Shown here: piece by piece, positions 23,181 through 31,454 of the stretch
Layout of the letters: each line of letters opens with the position of its first letter
How positions within the stretch are numbered: the stretch's first letter is position 1
Origin: CAWIVH01 sp963839475
GTDB taxonomy: Bacteria; Acidobacteriota; UBA6911
Direction: 5' to 3'
Length of the DNA: 64,000 bases
Assembly: GCA_963839475.1 (NCBI GenBank)
Contig: CAWIVH010000018.1
Span: 372,001 to 436,000 of the forward strand
The notes under the pieces: generated by a model
Databases searched by the model: none
What the model was told of the DNA's origin: nothing
The model's input: the letters and a program-made list of their open reading frames with translations, nothing else
Program-made: the position numbers and the translations under genes

Positions 23181-23993
23181 CTAGGGATTAGGCGGCCCGA
23201 ACTTAATGGTAGCCTTTGAACCAAAATGCTTGTACTTTTCATAGGTGATGGTTTCCTCTATGCGGACGTTATCGCGCTGGAAATGCAGTTCGCTGTCGGC
23301 ATGCGTCCAGACCGGAAACCAGTATTTTTCATCAATGACCTGCCGAATGGTTTCAAACTCCGGAAACTGAGTGTTCTTCTTCTGAGGAACGGGTTTCCCC
23401 ACCGTCCTCACAACCTGCAAATCACGATCGTCCACCCAGATTTTGCCCTCGAAATACATTCGTCCGCCTTTGATGCTCTTGGGCTTTACGGAAAAAACAT
23501 GGCACGTGAGTTCATCCACCCGCTGTTTGCCTTCGTAATTCAAATCATAAAGCGTCAATTCTTTCTCGGTCAGGGCAAAAGGCTGGAGATTATTTATGAC
23601 CTCTTCGTCCTGGAGAGTGAAGATCACGCTCTGAAGGTCGCCGGCCCTGCGGAGTACCTGGACTTCCCTGGCACCGTTGTCCCTGAAAACGATGTCGGAG
23701 ATTATGGTCATTTTCTCGCGTTTGGGAATGCCATTCACGCTCACAACCCGGACCTCAGCGACCTGGTGATAGGTATATTCCTTCCAGGCCTCATAAAACT
23801 CGGTTTCTTTGGCCGAGAAGGCGCGGATGATCTCCTCCGGTGAACGCTCTTTCGGCTCGGGAGCCTGGGAAGAAGCCGCGGCCTGGGAGGGATCACGCGC
23901 TTCTGACCCAGGACTGGATTTAGCCGCAGTCCAGAGTCCCATGGCAATAAACAATATGAGGGAAAGGGTCGTAGCCCGAATGGGTTTCACCAT
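23181..23993 (-). CDS. Exported LolA/RseB-like outer-membrane-lipoprotein-sorting fold protein
   Basis: 270 aa. Signal peptide (residues 1-24), a low-complexity linker rich in Ser, Ala, Glu and Pro, then a beta-rich domain with EYTYHQVAEVRV, VFRDNGAREVQVLRRAG, YFEGKIWVDDRDLQVVRTVGK and KYWFPVWTHADSEL. The pattern of a strand ending in D..L.VVR and later WFP resembles the LolA/LppX/RseB half-barrel family that binds lipids or lipoproteins in the periplasm. Similarity is at the motif level only. GGAGGAATCC directly upstream of the ATG at 23993 supports the start. Confidence 0.6.
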   Translation of the reverse strand: MVKPIRATTLSLILFIAMGLWTAAKSSPGSEARDPSQAAASSQAPEPKERSPEEIIRAFSAKETEFYEAWKEYTYHQVAEVRVVSVNGIPKREKMTIISDIVFRDNGAREVQVLRRAGDLQSVIFTLQDEEVINNLQPFALTEKELTLYDLNYEGKQRVDELTCHVFSVKPKSIKGGRMYFEGKIWVDDRDLQVVRTVGKPVPQKKNTQFPEFETIRQVIDEKYWFPVWTHADSELHFQRDNVRIEETITYEKYKHFGSKATIKFGPPNP

Positions 23994-24256
23994 GGATTCC
24001 TCCGTGATTCCAATTTAGATTCGCGAAGCGTGTGCATGTTTCATTATCAGTGCACTCTTCATTCCTGGATCGGACAGAATCACGTCCGCTCGGTGAATGG
24101 GATCCGCGAATGGAGGTGTCTGCTCCCTGCAAGGGTACCATTGAATCAGCGCTGGAGTGGATCAGTAAATGGGATTCCGGAGAGATTTGCTCCAGCGTCT
24201 CCTGTCGGAAACCGGTCTGAAATGCTAAAATTCGATTATTGCCGGAGGGATTGCAT
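23994..24256. other. Divergent intergenic region with no recognisable gene
   Basis: 263 bp between the LolA-like gene (minus) and the small helical protein (plus). It contains two loosely similar segments around AATGGGATCCGCGAATGGAG (near 24098) and AATGGGATTCCGGAGAG (near 24168). Promoters for both genes should lie here; none was assigned. Confidence 0.35.
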
Positions 24257-24454
24257 ATGGAAAACGAATCCAGGCAGCCGCTCCATTTAACCGACGTGGA
24301 GATGGACCTCATTCTCGATCTGCTGGAGCAGGAAGAGAAACAACTGCTCTCCGAAATTGACCACACATCAACCGGTTCCTATCGAGCCAAGCTGCGTCAG
24401 CGTTTCGATCTGGTCAAATCCCTGCTGGAACGACTCGGGTGTAAAACAGCCTGA
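24257..24454 (+). CDS. Small helical protein, 65 aa, unknown function
   Basis: The ATG at 24257 is preceded by GGAGGGATTGCAT, a good ribosome binding site. The product (LTDVEMDLILDLLEQEEKQLLSEI, then a short loop and YRAKLRQRFDLVKSLLERL) is predicted to form two amphipathic helices with heptad-like Leu spacing, with no signal peptide and no Cys pair. Such proteins are often structural or regulatory partners. The next gene on the strand (24517) encodes an exported protein; cotranscription is possible but unproven. Confidence 0.55.
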   Translation: MENESRQPLHLTDVEMDLILDLLEQEEKQLLSEIDHTSTGSYRAKLRQRFDLVKSLLERLGCKTA

Positions 24455-24516
24455 GTTCGCGAACCAGCGGAGGCATCGAACCAGCATTCGGCCGAAATTA
24501 TCTAGGCCGCAAGGGG

Positions 24517-25200
24517 ATGTTTTTCGGCCAATACAGCAGCGAAAACATCATTGCAGCCGTAGTTATTGGACTTGGCTTCTGCCTGGCATTCCTGCTCCCG
24601 GCGCAGGCATGGGCCATCGATCAATACACCTTTTACTTTTTCCATCTCCACCGTGCTGAGGGATCATGGTTTGGCCGAGCGGTGCCCATTGGGCCCTGCC
24701 AGCCGGGGACTGCAGGCTGCCCTCTGCCGCCCGAGTTGTTCATGGTTCTCAATGTATTCGAAAATGGAAATTTCATCGGACACGACTCCCTGACGTTCGG
24801 GGCCCAGCACACCACCGCCCATGGCCAGTGGGTTCCGCTGAGCCGGCAGCAGATCACGGCGAACTACGTCGTGCTCGCCGGGGCTTCTTCCACTGCGGCG
24901 GTGCAGGGGAATGGAACGTTTCCAGTTTCAAGCCCGTTTCTTGGGGCCTTCCGCATGCGCTGGCTGGCTAACCTGGTGACCGACGACAGCATGGAGGGTT
25001 TTGTCAACGTCTGGTTCTTCCCGTTTAACGACCCCGTCAAAGGCACATCCAACATCGATCCGGTCACGTGGATTCCAAAGCCAGATCCGCTGGTGGATTT
25101 GGGGTCTTTTATCACCGACCAGAATATGAGTCTGTGTGATCCGACCAAGGGCTGCCTGGGAATTTTCAAATTCAAAATCCGCCGTGTGAGCGCCAATTAA
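24517..25200 (+). CDS. Exported protein of unknown function (227 aa)
   Basis: N-terminal signal sequence IIAAVVIGLGFCLAFLLPAQAWA followed by a beta-rich mature region (IDQYTFYFFHLHRAEGSWFG, NGNFIGHDSLTFG, GSFITDQNMSLCDPTKGCLGIFKFKIRR). Four Cys in the mature part (a pair near residues 61-68 and CDPTKGC near the end) could form disulfides. No family recognised. AAGGGG directly abuts the ATG, so initiation is not strongly supported. A structured inverted repeat begins 5 nt after the stop. Confidence 0.55.
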   Translation: MFFGQYSSENIIAAVVIGLGFCLAFLLPAQAWAIDQYTFYFFHLHRAEGSWFGRAVPIGPCQPGTAGCPLPPELFMVLNVFENGNFIGHDSLTFGAQHTTAHGQWVPLSRQQITANYVVLAGASSTAAVQGNGTFPVSSPFLGAFRMRWLANLVTDDSMEGFVNVWFFPFNDPVKGTSNIDPVTWIPKPDPLVDLGSFITDQNMSLCDPTKGCLGIFKFKIRRVSAN

Positions 25201-25204
25201 GGAT

Positions 25205-25286
25205 GGGGACGTCACTCCATGGGCCGCGGTAAAGGAGCGGGATTTTCCCTCCGGCGTCGCGGTACTGGTGTGACGTCCCTATTTTT
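25205..25286. repeat. Highly structured palindromic element with T-run (REP-like element or terminator)
   Basis: A perfect 10-bp inverted repeat, GGGACGTCAC (25206-25215) and GTGACGTCCC (25270-25279), encloses two nested stems, CCGCG/CGCGG and GGA..GGGA/TCCC.TCC around a TTT loop. TATTTTT follows at 25280. On RNA the whole element folds into one long interrupted hairpin. It sits between the stop of one gene and the start of the next. It could be a terminator for the upstream gene, a dispersed REP/MITE-type element, or both; no second copy was noticed in the window. Confidence 0.6.
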
Positions 25287-25336
25287 CCCAGCTTCTATCA
25301 GCCTTCGGGATTGTTTTTCTCGGGATTCAGAGGATA

Positions 25337-27088
25337 ATGCCGTCATCATCTCACACTCCGGTGAAGACATTGCTGAAAGTCGGATTGCTGGCGATTTGTT
25401 TTTTCTCGGCGCAGGTATCGGCCAGTCCCGGGGCGGAAGAATGCCCGAAAGTCCGCAATCCCAACCCTGAAGGGAATTACATTATTCCCGGGGTAATGGG
25501 CGGCATCGTCTACAAGCGGATTGCAGGCATCGAGCTCTCCATGGATGCCTACATTCAGCGTTCAGGCGCCAACAACGCCGGCGTCATCGTGCTCCATGGC
25601 GGTGGCTGGACCTCCGGGAGTCGAATCACACATATCTCGCAATTGCTCGAAACCTTGACTCGCGGCGGCTACAACTGGTTTTCGGTCGACTACCGGCTGT
25701 CACCGCTTCATAAATTCCCCGCTGCGCTGGACGATGTGCGCGACGCCTTGAAGTTCATTCAATGCAACGCACGTTACTTCAAGACCGATCCCAAGAAACT
25801 GGCCCTGATGGGAGACGACGCCGGAGGGCATCTGGCCGCGCTCCTGGCCAGCGAGCGCCCGCCGGGGGTCCAGGCCGCAGTGATGTTCGGCGCCCCGCTC
25901 GATCTGGGCGCGACGGAGAGGTTTAAAAAGGAAGGGAGCAACTCTCCGCTGGAACAGGTTTTCGGCCGGCAAACCTTGGATGAGCAGTCCAAGGCCGTCC
26001 TGGCAAAGGCATCGCCGATCCAGGGGCTCAGCAGCGGCATGCCTGCGCTTCTGCTGGTTCATGGCTCCCAGGACCGCGAAGTGCCCCCCGACCAGGCCGA
26101 TCTCTATTGCAGCCTGGCCCGTAAGGCAGGTAATTCCTGCAAAGTCATGATGGTCGAGGGGGGGATCCATTTCATCGAGAATTGGCGCCCCGAGCTGTGG
26201 AGTTACAAACAGCAGGTTCTTGACTGGCTCGCCGAGCGTATTCCTGCCGCTTCAGGCAAACCAGTTCCTCGCGGCGGCAGGCTGCAAAAAGACATTGCCT
26301 ATTCCAGCTACGTCGACAAATCGGGCACTCCAAGATCCCTGCTTCTGGATGCGTACAGGCCTGCGGGAACAGGCCCTTTCCCTGCGGTTGTTATCGTCCA
26401 CGGGGGCGGCTGGGAAGCCGGTGACAAGATCACTTATGTCACGCCGGTAATGGAATGGCTCGCGCGCGAGGGATTCGCCTGGTTTTCGATCGATTACCGG
26501 CTTACGCCGGAATTCCGCAATCCGGACCAACTCGAAGATGTGCGGCGGGCTATCCGCTTTGTCCGGCAAAATAGCGATCGATTTCGCATTGATCGCGATC
26601 GAATCGCCATTCTCGGAGAGTCTGCGAGCGGGCAACTGGTGACCCAAATTGCTGCCGAGCCTTGCGAAGGGTCAAGCGAGGCCGCAGATCCGGTCGAGCG
26701 ACAGCCCTGCAGGATCCAGGCCGTGGTGTCATTTTATGGGGTCTACGATTTCATCCCGATGGCCGGAGACGCCTCACCCCGTTCGCTGGCGCTGAGGCTT
26801 TTCGGAATTACTGCGATCAACGATGAAACGCGGACGGTCCTTCGCCGCTACTCTCCCTACCATCAAGCCAGCCGGAACATGCCACCGGTTCTTCTGATTC
26901 ATGGAACCAATGAGCGCCTTTGGCAGCAAGGGCAGGCATTCGCCCAACGGCTGGAAACCCTGGGAGTTCCTTACGAACTCCTGGCTGTCGAGGGAGCTCC
27001 CCATGGCATGGAAAACTGGGAGGGGCATCCCGAATGGATGAACTACAAAAGCAGGCTGTCAGCCTGGCTGTCCCAGAAACTACGATAG
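25337..27088 (+). CDS. Secreted protein with two tandem alpha/beta-hydrolase (esterase-like) domains
   Basis: 583 aa, with a signal peptide (LLKVGLLAICFFSAQVSAS) then two BD-FAE/carboxylesterase-like domains of about 270 aa. Domain 1 has the oxyanion motif HGGGW and DYRLSP, but the nucleophile elbow is GDDAGG (Asp161 where Ser is expected). It keeps an acid loop HGSQDREVP and a His in GGIHF. Domain 2 has HGGGW, DYRLTP and an intact elbow GESASG (Ser429) and a His in GAPHG, but its acid loop reads HGTNERLW with no Asp. Similar enzymes remove acetyl or feruloyl groups from plant polysaccharides. AGAGGA precedes the ATG at 25337. Catalysis would have to depend on domain 2; domain 1 may bind substrate. 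Confidence 0.8.
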   Translation: MPSSSHTPVKTLLKVGLLAICFFSAQVSASPGAEECPKVRNPNPEGNYIIPGVMGGIVYKRIAGIELSMDAYIQRSGANNAGVIVLHGGGWTSGSRITHISQLLETLTRGGYNWFSVDYRLSPLHKFPAALDDVRDALKFIQCNARYFKTDPKKLALMGDDAGGHLAALLASERPPGVQAAVMFGAPLDLGATERFKKEGSNSPLEQVFGRQTLDEQSKAVLAKASPIQGLSSGMPALLLVHGSQDREVPPDQADLYCSLARKAGNSCKVMMVEGGIHFIENWRPELWSYKQQVLDWLAERIPAASGKPVPRGGRLQKDIAYSSYVDKSGTPRSLLLDAYRPAGTGPFPAVVIVHGGGWEAGDKITYVTPVMEWLAREGFAWFSIDYRLTPEFRNPDQLEDVRRAIRFVRQNSDRFRIDRDRIAILGESASGQLVTQIAAEPCEGSSEAADPVERQPCRIQAVVSFYGVYDFIPMAGDASPRSLALRLFGITAINDETRTVLRRYSPYHQASRNMPPVLLIHGTNERLWQQGQAFAQRLETLGVPYELLAVEGAPHGMENWEGHPEWMNYKSRLSAWLSQKLR

Positions 27089-27108
27089 GGGCCGATATCG
27101 CACACTTG

Positions 27109-27150
27109 AAAAAAGACCCGCGGGGCGGGCTGGCCGCACCACGGGTCCGG
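27109..27150 (-). terminator. Rho-independent terminator for the ferredoxin gene
   Basis: Stem GACCCG (27115-27120) with CGGGTC (27142-27147) around a GC-rich loop. Read on the minus strand the hairpin is followed by six T (27114 downwards). It sits 35 bp past the ferredoxin stop and 20 bp past the stop of the convergent esterase gene. Confidence 0.65.
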
Positions 27151-27184
27151 GATTTCCAATACTCAAAAACTGATGAAGTCCGAG

Positions 27185-27487
27185 CTAAAAAGTCTTATCG
27201 GGATGCAGCGCCCGTACTTTGGTCATCAGTTGATCGTGCTCTTCGGCGATATCGGGGTTTTTCACGCAAGCGTCGGTCGGGCAGACTGCAGCACACTGAT
27301 GCTCGTCATTGAAGCCCACGCACTCCGTGCACTTCTCAGGGACGATGTAGTAATAATCCTGGGAAAGCGCAGGATACATCTGACCATTATATTCGTATTC
27401 ATCGCCGCCAACATAAATCGCCGTGTTCGGGCATTCCGGAACGCAGGCGCCGCAATTGATACAATCCTCAGTGATCATTAAAGCCAT
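27185..27487 (-). CDS. YfhL-type 2[4Fe-4S] ferredoxin
   Basis: 100 aa. Cluster motif 1 is C-I-N-C-G-A-C-V-P-E-C-P (CX2CX2CX3CP). Motif 2 is C-T-E-C followed by an 8-residue loop and C-A-A-V-C-P (CX2CX8CX3CP), the Allochromatium/YfhL ferredoxin arrangement. MALMITEDCINCG at the start is typical of YfhL. The stretch between the clusters is longer than in YfhL, with a Tyr-rich insertion (EYEYNGQMY, DYYYI). A cytoplasmic low-potential electron carrier. GAGGAGG lies upstream of the ATG at 27487. Its redox partner is not evident nearby. Confidence 0.9.
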   Translation of the reverse strand: MALMITEDCINCGACVPECPNTAIYVGGDEYEYNGQMYPALSQDYYYIVPEKCTECVGFNDEHQCAAVCPTDACVKNPDIAEEHDQLMTKVRALHPDKTF

Positions 27488-27701
27488 TGACTAAATCCTC
27501 CTCACAGAATGGAACGGAACCAGGCAATTCCCGCCAGGCCGTTCTAAAAATCGAATGCATTCTACACCTTGATCCTCGGCACGCCCAGTAAAAATTCGCT
27601 AAATATTGGCCCTAACTGGACCGCTATGGTCCTATATATCAACACTTAGCGCAAACACGCAACATTTCCCAAACAGACGTGTTTTCAGGGCTGCGCTTCA
27701 A

Positions 27702-29573
27702 TTAATAGCTGAGCCCAAAGCCATACGGAAAAAGCGGAGCATAATTGGCGTCGCCAATGTTGATCGGGATCTGAGCCATCGACCGCGGCCATGAATGGGA
27801 AAGCTTGCCGGTCGGCTTGTAGTCTCCAAAGAGCACGTCGCTGACCCCCTGGCCTTCGGTGCCGGGCAGCCATGCTGCGACGAGAGCATCAACCTTGTCC
27901 AGGATTTTGTCCAGGATCATCGGGCGACCGGAAACCAGGACCGCGACGACGGGAATGCCCGCCTTTTTCATATTTTCGACCGCCAGGATATCTTCAGCGT
28001 CGAGGCTGAGATCCGTCCGGTCCCCCATCATCTCGGCATACGGCTTTTCCCCGAGGACTACGACTCCCACTGCAGCCCCTTCAGCACCGGTGCCGTTTCG
28101 GGAATAAGTGACCTGAGTGGCTTTGCTCACGACGCCCCGGATTGCCTTTAGAATCGTGGTGGCGCCGGTTGTAATTTCCCCGCTTTTGCCCTGCCAGTCA
28201 ATGGTCCAGCCGCCGCACTGGTTGCCGATATCATCGGCATTTTTGCCCCCCACGTGAATGCGCGGAGCTGATTTCGAAATAGGGAGGACCTTTTTCTCGT
28301 TTTTCAAAAGCACCAGCGATTCGCGAACAGCCTGGCGCGCGACTTTGCGGTGCTCGGCGGAACCGAAGCTCTTGTGCAGGCTCCGGTCAGCCAAAGGGGA
28401 GCGGCCTTTATCCATAAGACCCAAGGCAAACTTCACCCGGAGAATGCGAGTGACGGCATCATCGATCCGGCTCATCGGGACTTTGCCTTCGTTCACAAGG
28501 GCTTTCAGGTTGGTGATAAACGCCACATAATGTTCCGGCACCATGACCATATCCATCCCGGCATTAATGGATTTCTCGATCTGGGCGCGGTAGTCTCCCG
28601 GCAATTGATTGAGGGCGCCATAATCGGAAATGAGGAAGCCTTCGAATCCGAGCTCTTTCTTCAATAGGTCGGTCATGAGCTTTTTGCTGCCCGAGCACTT
28701 CTCTCCATTCCAGCTGCTATAGGAGGGCATGATCGTGGCGACGCCGGCTTTGATGGCAGTGATGTAGCCTTGCAGGTGGATGTCGCGCAGAGTCTTTTCG
28801 TCAACCAGAGTGTCCCCCTGATCCAGCGGCCATCGCTCCCTGGAATTCCCGCCTTTGAGAGAACCCGTTCCGAAGCTGGTGCCGCCGTCGCCTATATAAT
28901 GCTTGGCGCAGGCGGCTACCCGCAGCGGATCTCTCAAATCCAATCCCTGCAAGCCGCGAGTTGCAGCCTCGCCCAATTGGCGAGCCAGTTCCGCAGTCTC
29001 CCCGAAGCCCTCGTAGGTTCGGCCCCAGCGCTCATCACGCACCACGGCGACGCAGGGGGAAAAGTCCCAATTGATCCCGGTCGCTCTTATCTCCGCGGCA
29101 GTGATACGGTTTATCTCCTCGATCAGCTTGGGATCCCTGGAACATCCCAGGCCGACGTTGTGAGGAAATACCACAGCACCCAGGACGTTGTTATGTCCAT
29201 GCACAGCATCGACGCCATAGATCAAGGGAATCGCAAGGCGAGTCTTCAAAGCCTGCGACTGGTAGCGGTCATACATATCCGTCCAGGCCTGAAGGCTGTT
29301 CCCTTCCTTGGGATCAGAAGTTCCACCGTTCAACACCGATCCGAGAAAATATTTCCCGATGTCGTCCGCACTTTTCAGATACACCTGATCCGCTTGGGTC
29401 ATTTGACCGATCTTTTCATCCAGCGTCATTTTTGCCAGGAGCTCTTTCACCTGGGGATCATGGGACGAGAGCTTTCCCGGACCAGCTGAATCGACTTTGG
29501 TGGAAAACAAAAGCATTCCGAGGCAGGATGCGGCAATCATGGAAACCATGCGCAAAACTTCCGGTGATTTCAT
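27702..29573 (-). CDS. Secreted beta-glucosidase, GH3
   Basis: 623 aa. Signal peptide (residues 1-29), then the GH3 N-terminal barrel (LLAKMTLDEKIGQMTQ, IYGVDAVHGHNNV, AKHYIGDGGT) with the nucleophile motif LISDYG (Asp317; many family members have SDW), followed by the GH3 C-terminal sandwich (RESLVLLKNEKKVLPI, HVGGKNADDIGNQCGGWTIDWQG). It resembles barley ExoI-type beta-glucan exohydrolases and should release glucose from beta-glucans or cello-oligosaccharides in the periplasm or outside. AAGGAGAG precedes the ATG at 29573. It ends at YGFGLSY, so no fibronectin-III-like tail is present. Confidence 0.93.
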   Translation of the reverse strand: MKSPEVLRMVSMIAASCLGMLLFSTKVDSAGPGKLSSHDPQVKELLAKMTLDEKIGQMTQADQVYLKSADDIGKYFLGSVLNGGTSDPKEGNSLQAWTDMYDRYQSQALKTRLAIPLIYGVDAVHGHNNVLGAVVFPHNVGLGCSRDPKLIEEINRITAAEIRATGINWDFSPCVAVVRDERWGRTYEGFGETAELARQLGEAATRGLQGLDLRDPLRVAACAKHYIGDGGTSFGTGSLKGGNSRERWPLDQGDTLVDEKTLRDIHLQGYITAIKAGVATIMPSYSSWNGEKCSGSKKLMTDLLKKELGFEGFLISDYGALNQLPGDYRAQIEKSINAGMDMVMVPEHYVAFITNLKALVNEGKVPMSRIDDAVTRILRVKFALGLMDKGRSPLADRSLHKSFGSAEHRKVARQAVRESLVLLKNEKKVLPISKSAPRIHVGGKNADDIGNQCGGWTIDWQGKSGEITTGATTILKAIRGVVSKATQVTYSRNGTGAEGAAVGVVVLGEKPYAEMMGDRTDLSLDAEDILAVENMKKAGIPVVAVLVSGRPMILDKILDKVDALVAAWLPGTEGQGVSDVLFGDYKPTGKLSHSWPRSMAQIPINIGDANYAPLFPYGFGLSY

Positions 29574-29771
29574 AATGGCTCTCCTTCATGGACTCTTCGC
29601 ATGGGCCTCATTGGGATCATTCGGAGGCGCGGAGGGTCGGAGGGCAGCATCATAGTGGAGGAAGCCGGGCGGAATCAATCTACTATAATGTGTGATCGGA
29701 ACTGGCGACGTAATAAAATGACCGCGTCTACATTTCGACGCACCGTTTTTCGCGAAGTAGGGCAAAAGCGT

Positions 29772-30281
29772 ATGGCACGATGGACTCGTTTGGCTGCGGT
29801 GGCGATTTCTCTGATGGCGCTGACATCCATGACATCGGCATTTCCCCAGCAGTCCGCAATAGTCGCGGCAGATGACCTGAATAAAGTGGTCCCGTCCAGC
29901 TTTTACTTCGAAGGACAGGTCGGCCCGACGCAGATGCGAAATGCTGCGGCGGTCCGGTTCGGTGTCAACCGGCATTTCGTCGCGGCCCTGGTTGACACCT
30001 CGGGTTACGCATCCTCCGTGCGCAGCAAATATGAGGGATTCCTGATAATGGATGATGCGGTCACCCTCGGGGGGACAGAACTCAAAGCCGGAGCATACGG
30101 TTTCGGCTTCAGTGAGGACCTGAAAATGAACATTTTCGACATCGGCGGGAAACAGATTCATGCCTTGCCCGCAGCCAAGGACGAAAAGCTGGCAGCTCCG
30201 CGCCCTTTGAATATCGTTCAAGAAGGGAAATACTACCGGCTCTACAAGGGCCGCACTTATGTATCTCTGACAATGAAATAA
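29772..30281 (+). CDS. Exported protein of unknown function upstream of selD
   Basis: 169 aa from the ATG at 29772, which places a signal peptide (RLAAVAISLMALTSMTSAFPQQ) at the N-terminus. The frame is open to 29601, with another possible start at 29718. The mature part is beta-rich (SSFYFEGQVGPTQMRN, GGTELKAGAYGFGFSEDLKMNIFDIGGK, YRLYKGRTYVSLTMK). The motif of L.AG.YG.GF resembles small exported DUF2911-like proteins, but no firm family is claimed. selD begins 25 bp after its stop on the same strand, so they may share a transcript without an obvious functional link. Confidence 0.55.
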   Translation: MARWTRLAAVAISLMALTSMTSAFPQQSAIVAADDLNKVVPSSFYFEGQVGPTQMRNAAAVRFGVNRHFVAALVDTSGYASSVRSKYEGFLIMDDAVTLGGTELKAGAYGFGFSEDLKMNIFDIGGKQIHALPAAKDEKLAAPRPLNIVQEGKYYRLYKGRTYVSLTMK

Positions 30282-30306
30282 ATTCGACCCGGAGAAGATT
30301 CGATCG

Positions 30307-31368
30307 ATGGATGAGAAAAATCCCGAAGTTGTCAAGCAGCGTCTGACGCAAAAAAGCAAAGCGGCCGGCTGAGCAAGCAAGCTGAGTCCGGCGGTGCTGG
30401 ACAAGATACTCGCGCGGTTGCCGGCAGTGAGCGATCCAAACCTCCTTGTGGGTACCGCCAGCAAGGATGATGCCGGGGTTTATCTCGTCAGGCCGGATCT
30501 CGCACTGGTTCAAACCACGGACTTTTTCACGCCCATCGTTGACGATCCTTACTCGTACGGTCAGATCGCCGCCGCGAATTCCCTCTCGGACGTGTACGCC
30601 ATGGGGGGCCGTCCGATGACCGCGCTCACCCTGCTGTGCTACCCGGAAGACGGCGACATGGAAGTTCTGGAACGCATCCTCCTCGGCGGGCTGGACAAGA
30701 TGATGGAGGCTGGCTGTACGGTTGTCGGAGGGCACAGCGTGCGGGACGAAGAGATCAAATTCGGATATGCGGTCACGGGTTCCATCGATCCAGGTCGGAT
30801 CTGGACCAACTCCGGCGCCCGGCCAGGCGACAGCCTGCTGCTGACCAAACCAGTCGGCACCGGAGTCATCACCACTGCACTCAGGGAAGGGAGGGCGCAG
30901 GACAGCTGGGTAGCCGCCGCCGTGGCCGTAATGTCCACGCTGAACCGGTCCGCAGCGGCAGCTATTGCCGGAATCCCGGAGGGCATTCACGCCGTCACCG
31001 ATATCACCGGGTTTGGGCTGCTCGGCCACGCCTTCGAACTAGCCACGGGCAGCGGAGCGAGCCTTCAGATCGATCATGCACGGATTGTCTGGATAGAAGG
31101 CGCGCTGGAGTGCGCGCGTGAAGGATTCCTTGCGGGCGGATTGAGAAAAAACCGCGACTTTGTCGGCGATTGCGTGTATTTCCAGGAGGGCGTTCCTGAG
31201 GAAATCAAGGACTTGATGTTTGATCCTCAGACCTCAGGCGGACTGCTTGTATCGACTGCCGAAAATCAGGCTGCCGTCCTGAAAAAGGCCCTGGAAAAAG
31301 CGGGGTGTCTGGCGGCGGTCATCGGAAAAGTCACGGAGAAGAATACGCCGCTTATCACGGTCCGCTGA
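30307..31368 (+). CDS. selD: Selenide, water dikinase, itself a selenoprotein (Sec22 encoded by TGA)
   Basis: Makes selenophosphate from selenide and ATP, the Se donor for Sec-tRNA. Translating from the ATG at 30307 (GGAGAAG upstream) gives MDEKNPEVVKQRLTQKSKAAG, then TGA at 30370-30372, then ASKLSPAVLDKIL in the same frame. E. coli SelD has GCGCK here with catalytic Cys17 and Lys20; the TGA falls exactly on Cys17 and Lys25 matches Lys20. Downstream motifs are typical: TTDFFTPIVDDPY, AANSLSDVYAMGG, GGHSVRDEE, DITGFGLLGH, DPQTSGGLL. With Sec the protein is 353 aa, normal for SelD. Standard-code reading would start at GTG 30394 and lose the active site. Sec is therefore the best reading. Confidence 0.93.
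30370..30402 (+). promoter_or_regulatory. Candidate bacterial SECIS element with UGA Sec codon
   Basis: The UGA at 30370-30372 is followed 13 nt later by a perfect hairpin: GTCCGGC (30386-30392), loop GGT (30393-30395), GCTGGAC (30396-30402), seven pairs including one G-U. The loop starts with G about 21 nt after the UGA. Bacterial SECIS hairpins lie within the coding region just after the UGA with a small apical loop containing G, so position and loop fit SelB recruitment. Confidence 0.8.
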
Positions 31369-31390
31369 TCGGAGTGGGGTACCGTGCCGC

Positions 31391-31429
31391 TACGAAAAAC
31401 AAGCGGGGGCCGGCATGACCGGCCCCCGC
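31391..31429 (-). terminator. Strong terminator between selD and the TPR gene
   Basis: Perfect 11-bp stem GCGGGGGCCGG (31403-31413), loop CATGA, CCGGCCCCCGC (31419-31429). On the minus strand the stem is followed by TTGTTTTTCG, so it should end the TPR-gene transcript. The hairpin lies between two convergent stops and may also slow transcription from selD. Confidence 0.75.
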
Positions 31430-31454
31430 AGAATTTGCTGAAGGAATACGGATC

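Noticed and set aside
22016..23191. A 391-residue plus-strand frame rich in Pro (PPPGNPPPP)
   Set aside because: It is the antisense of the FPGGGG glycine-rich gene and part of the sialidase-like gene; no independent signal peptide or ribosome binding site.
30394..31368. selD starting at GTG 30394 as an ordinary shortened gene
   Set aside because: It would lack the catalytic residue and the conserved Lys; the upstream frame through TGA restores both and has a ribosome binding site.
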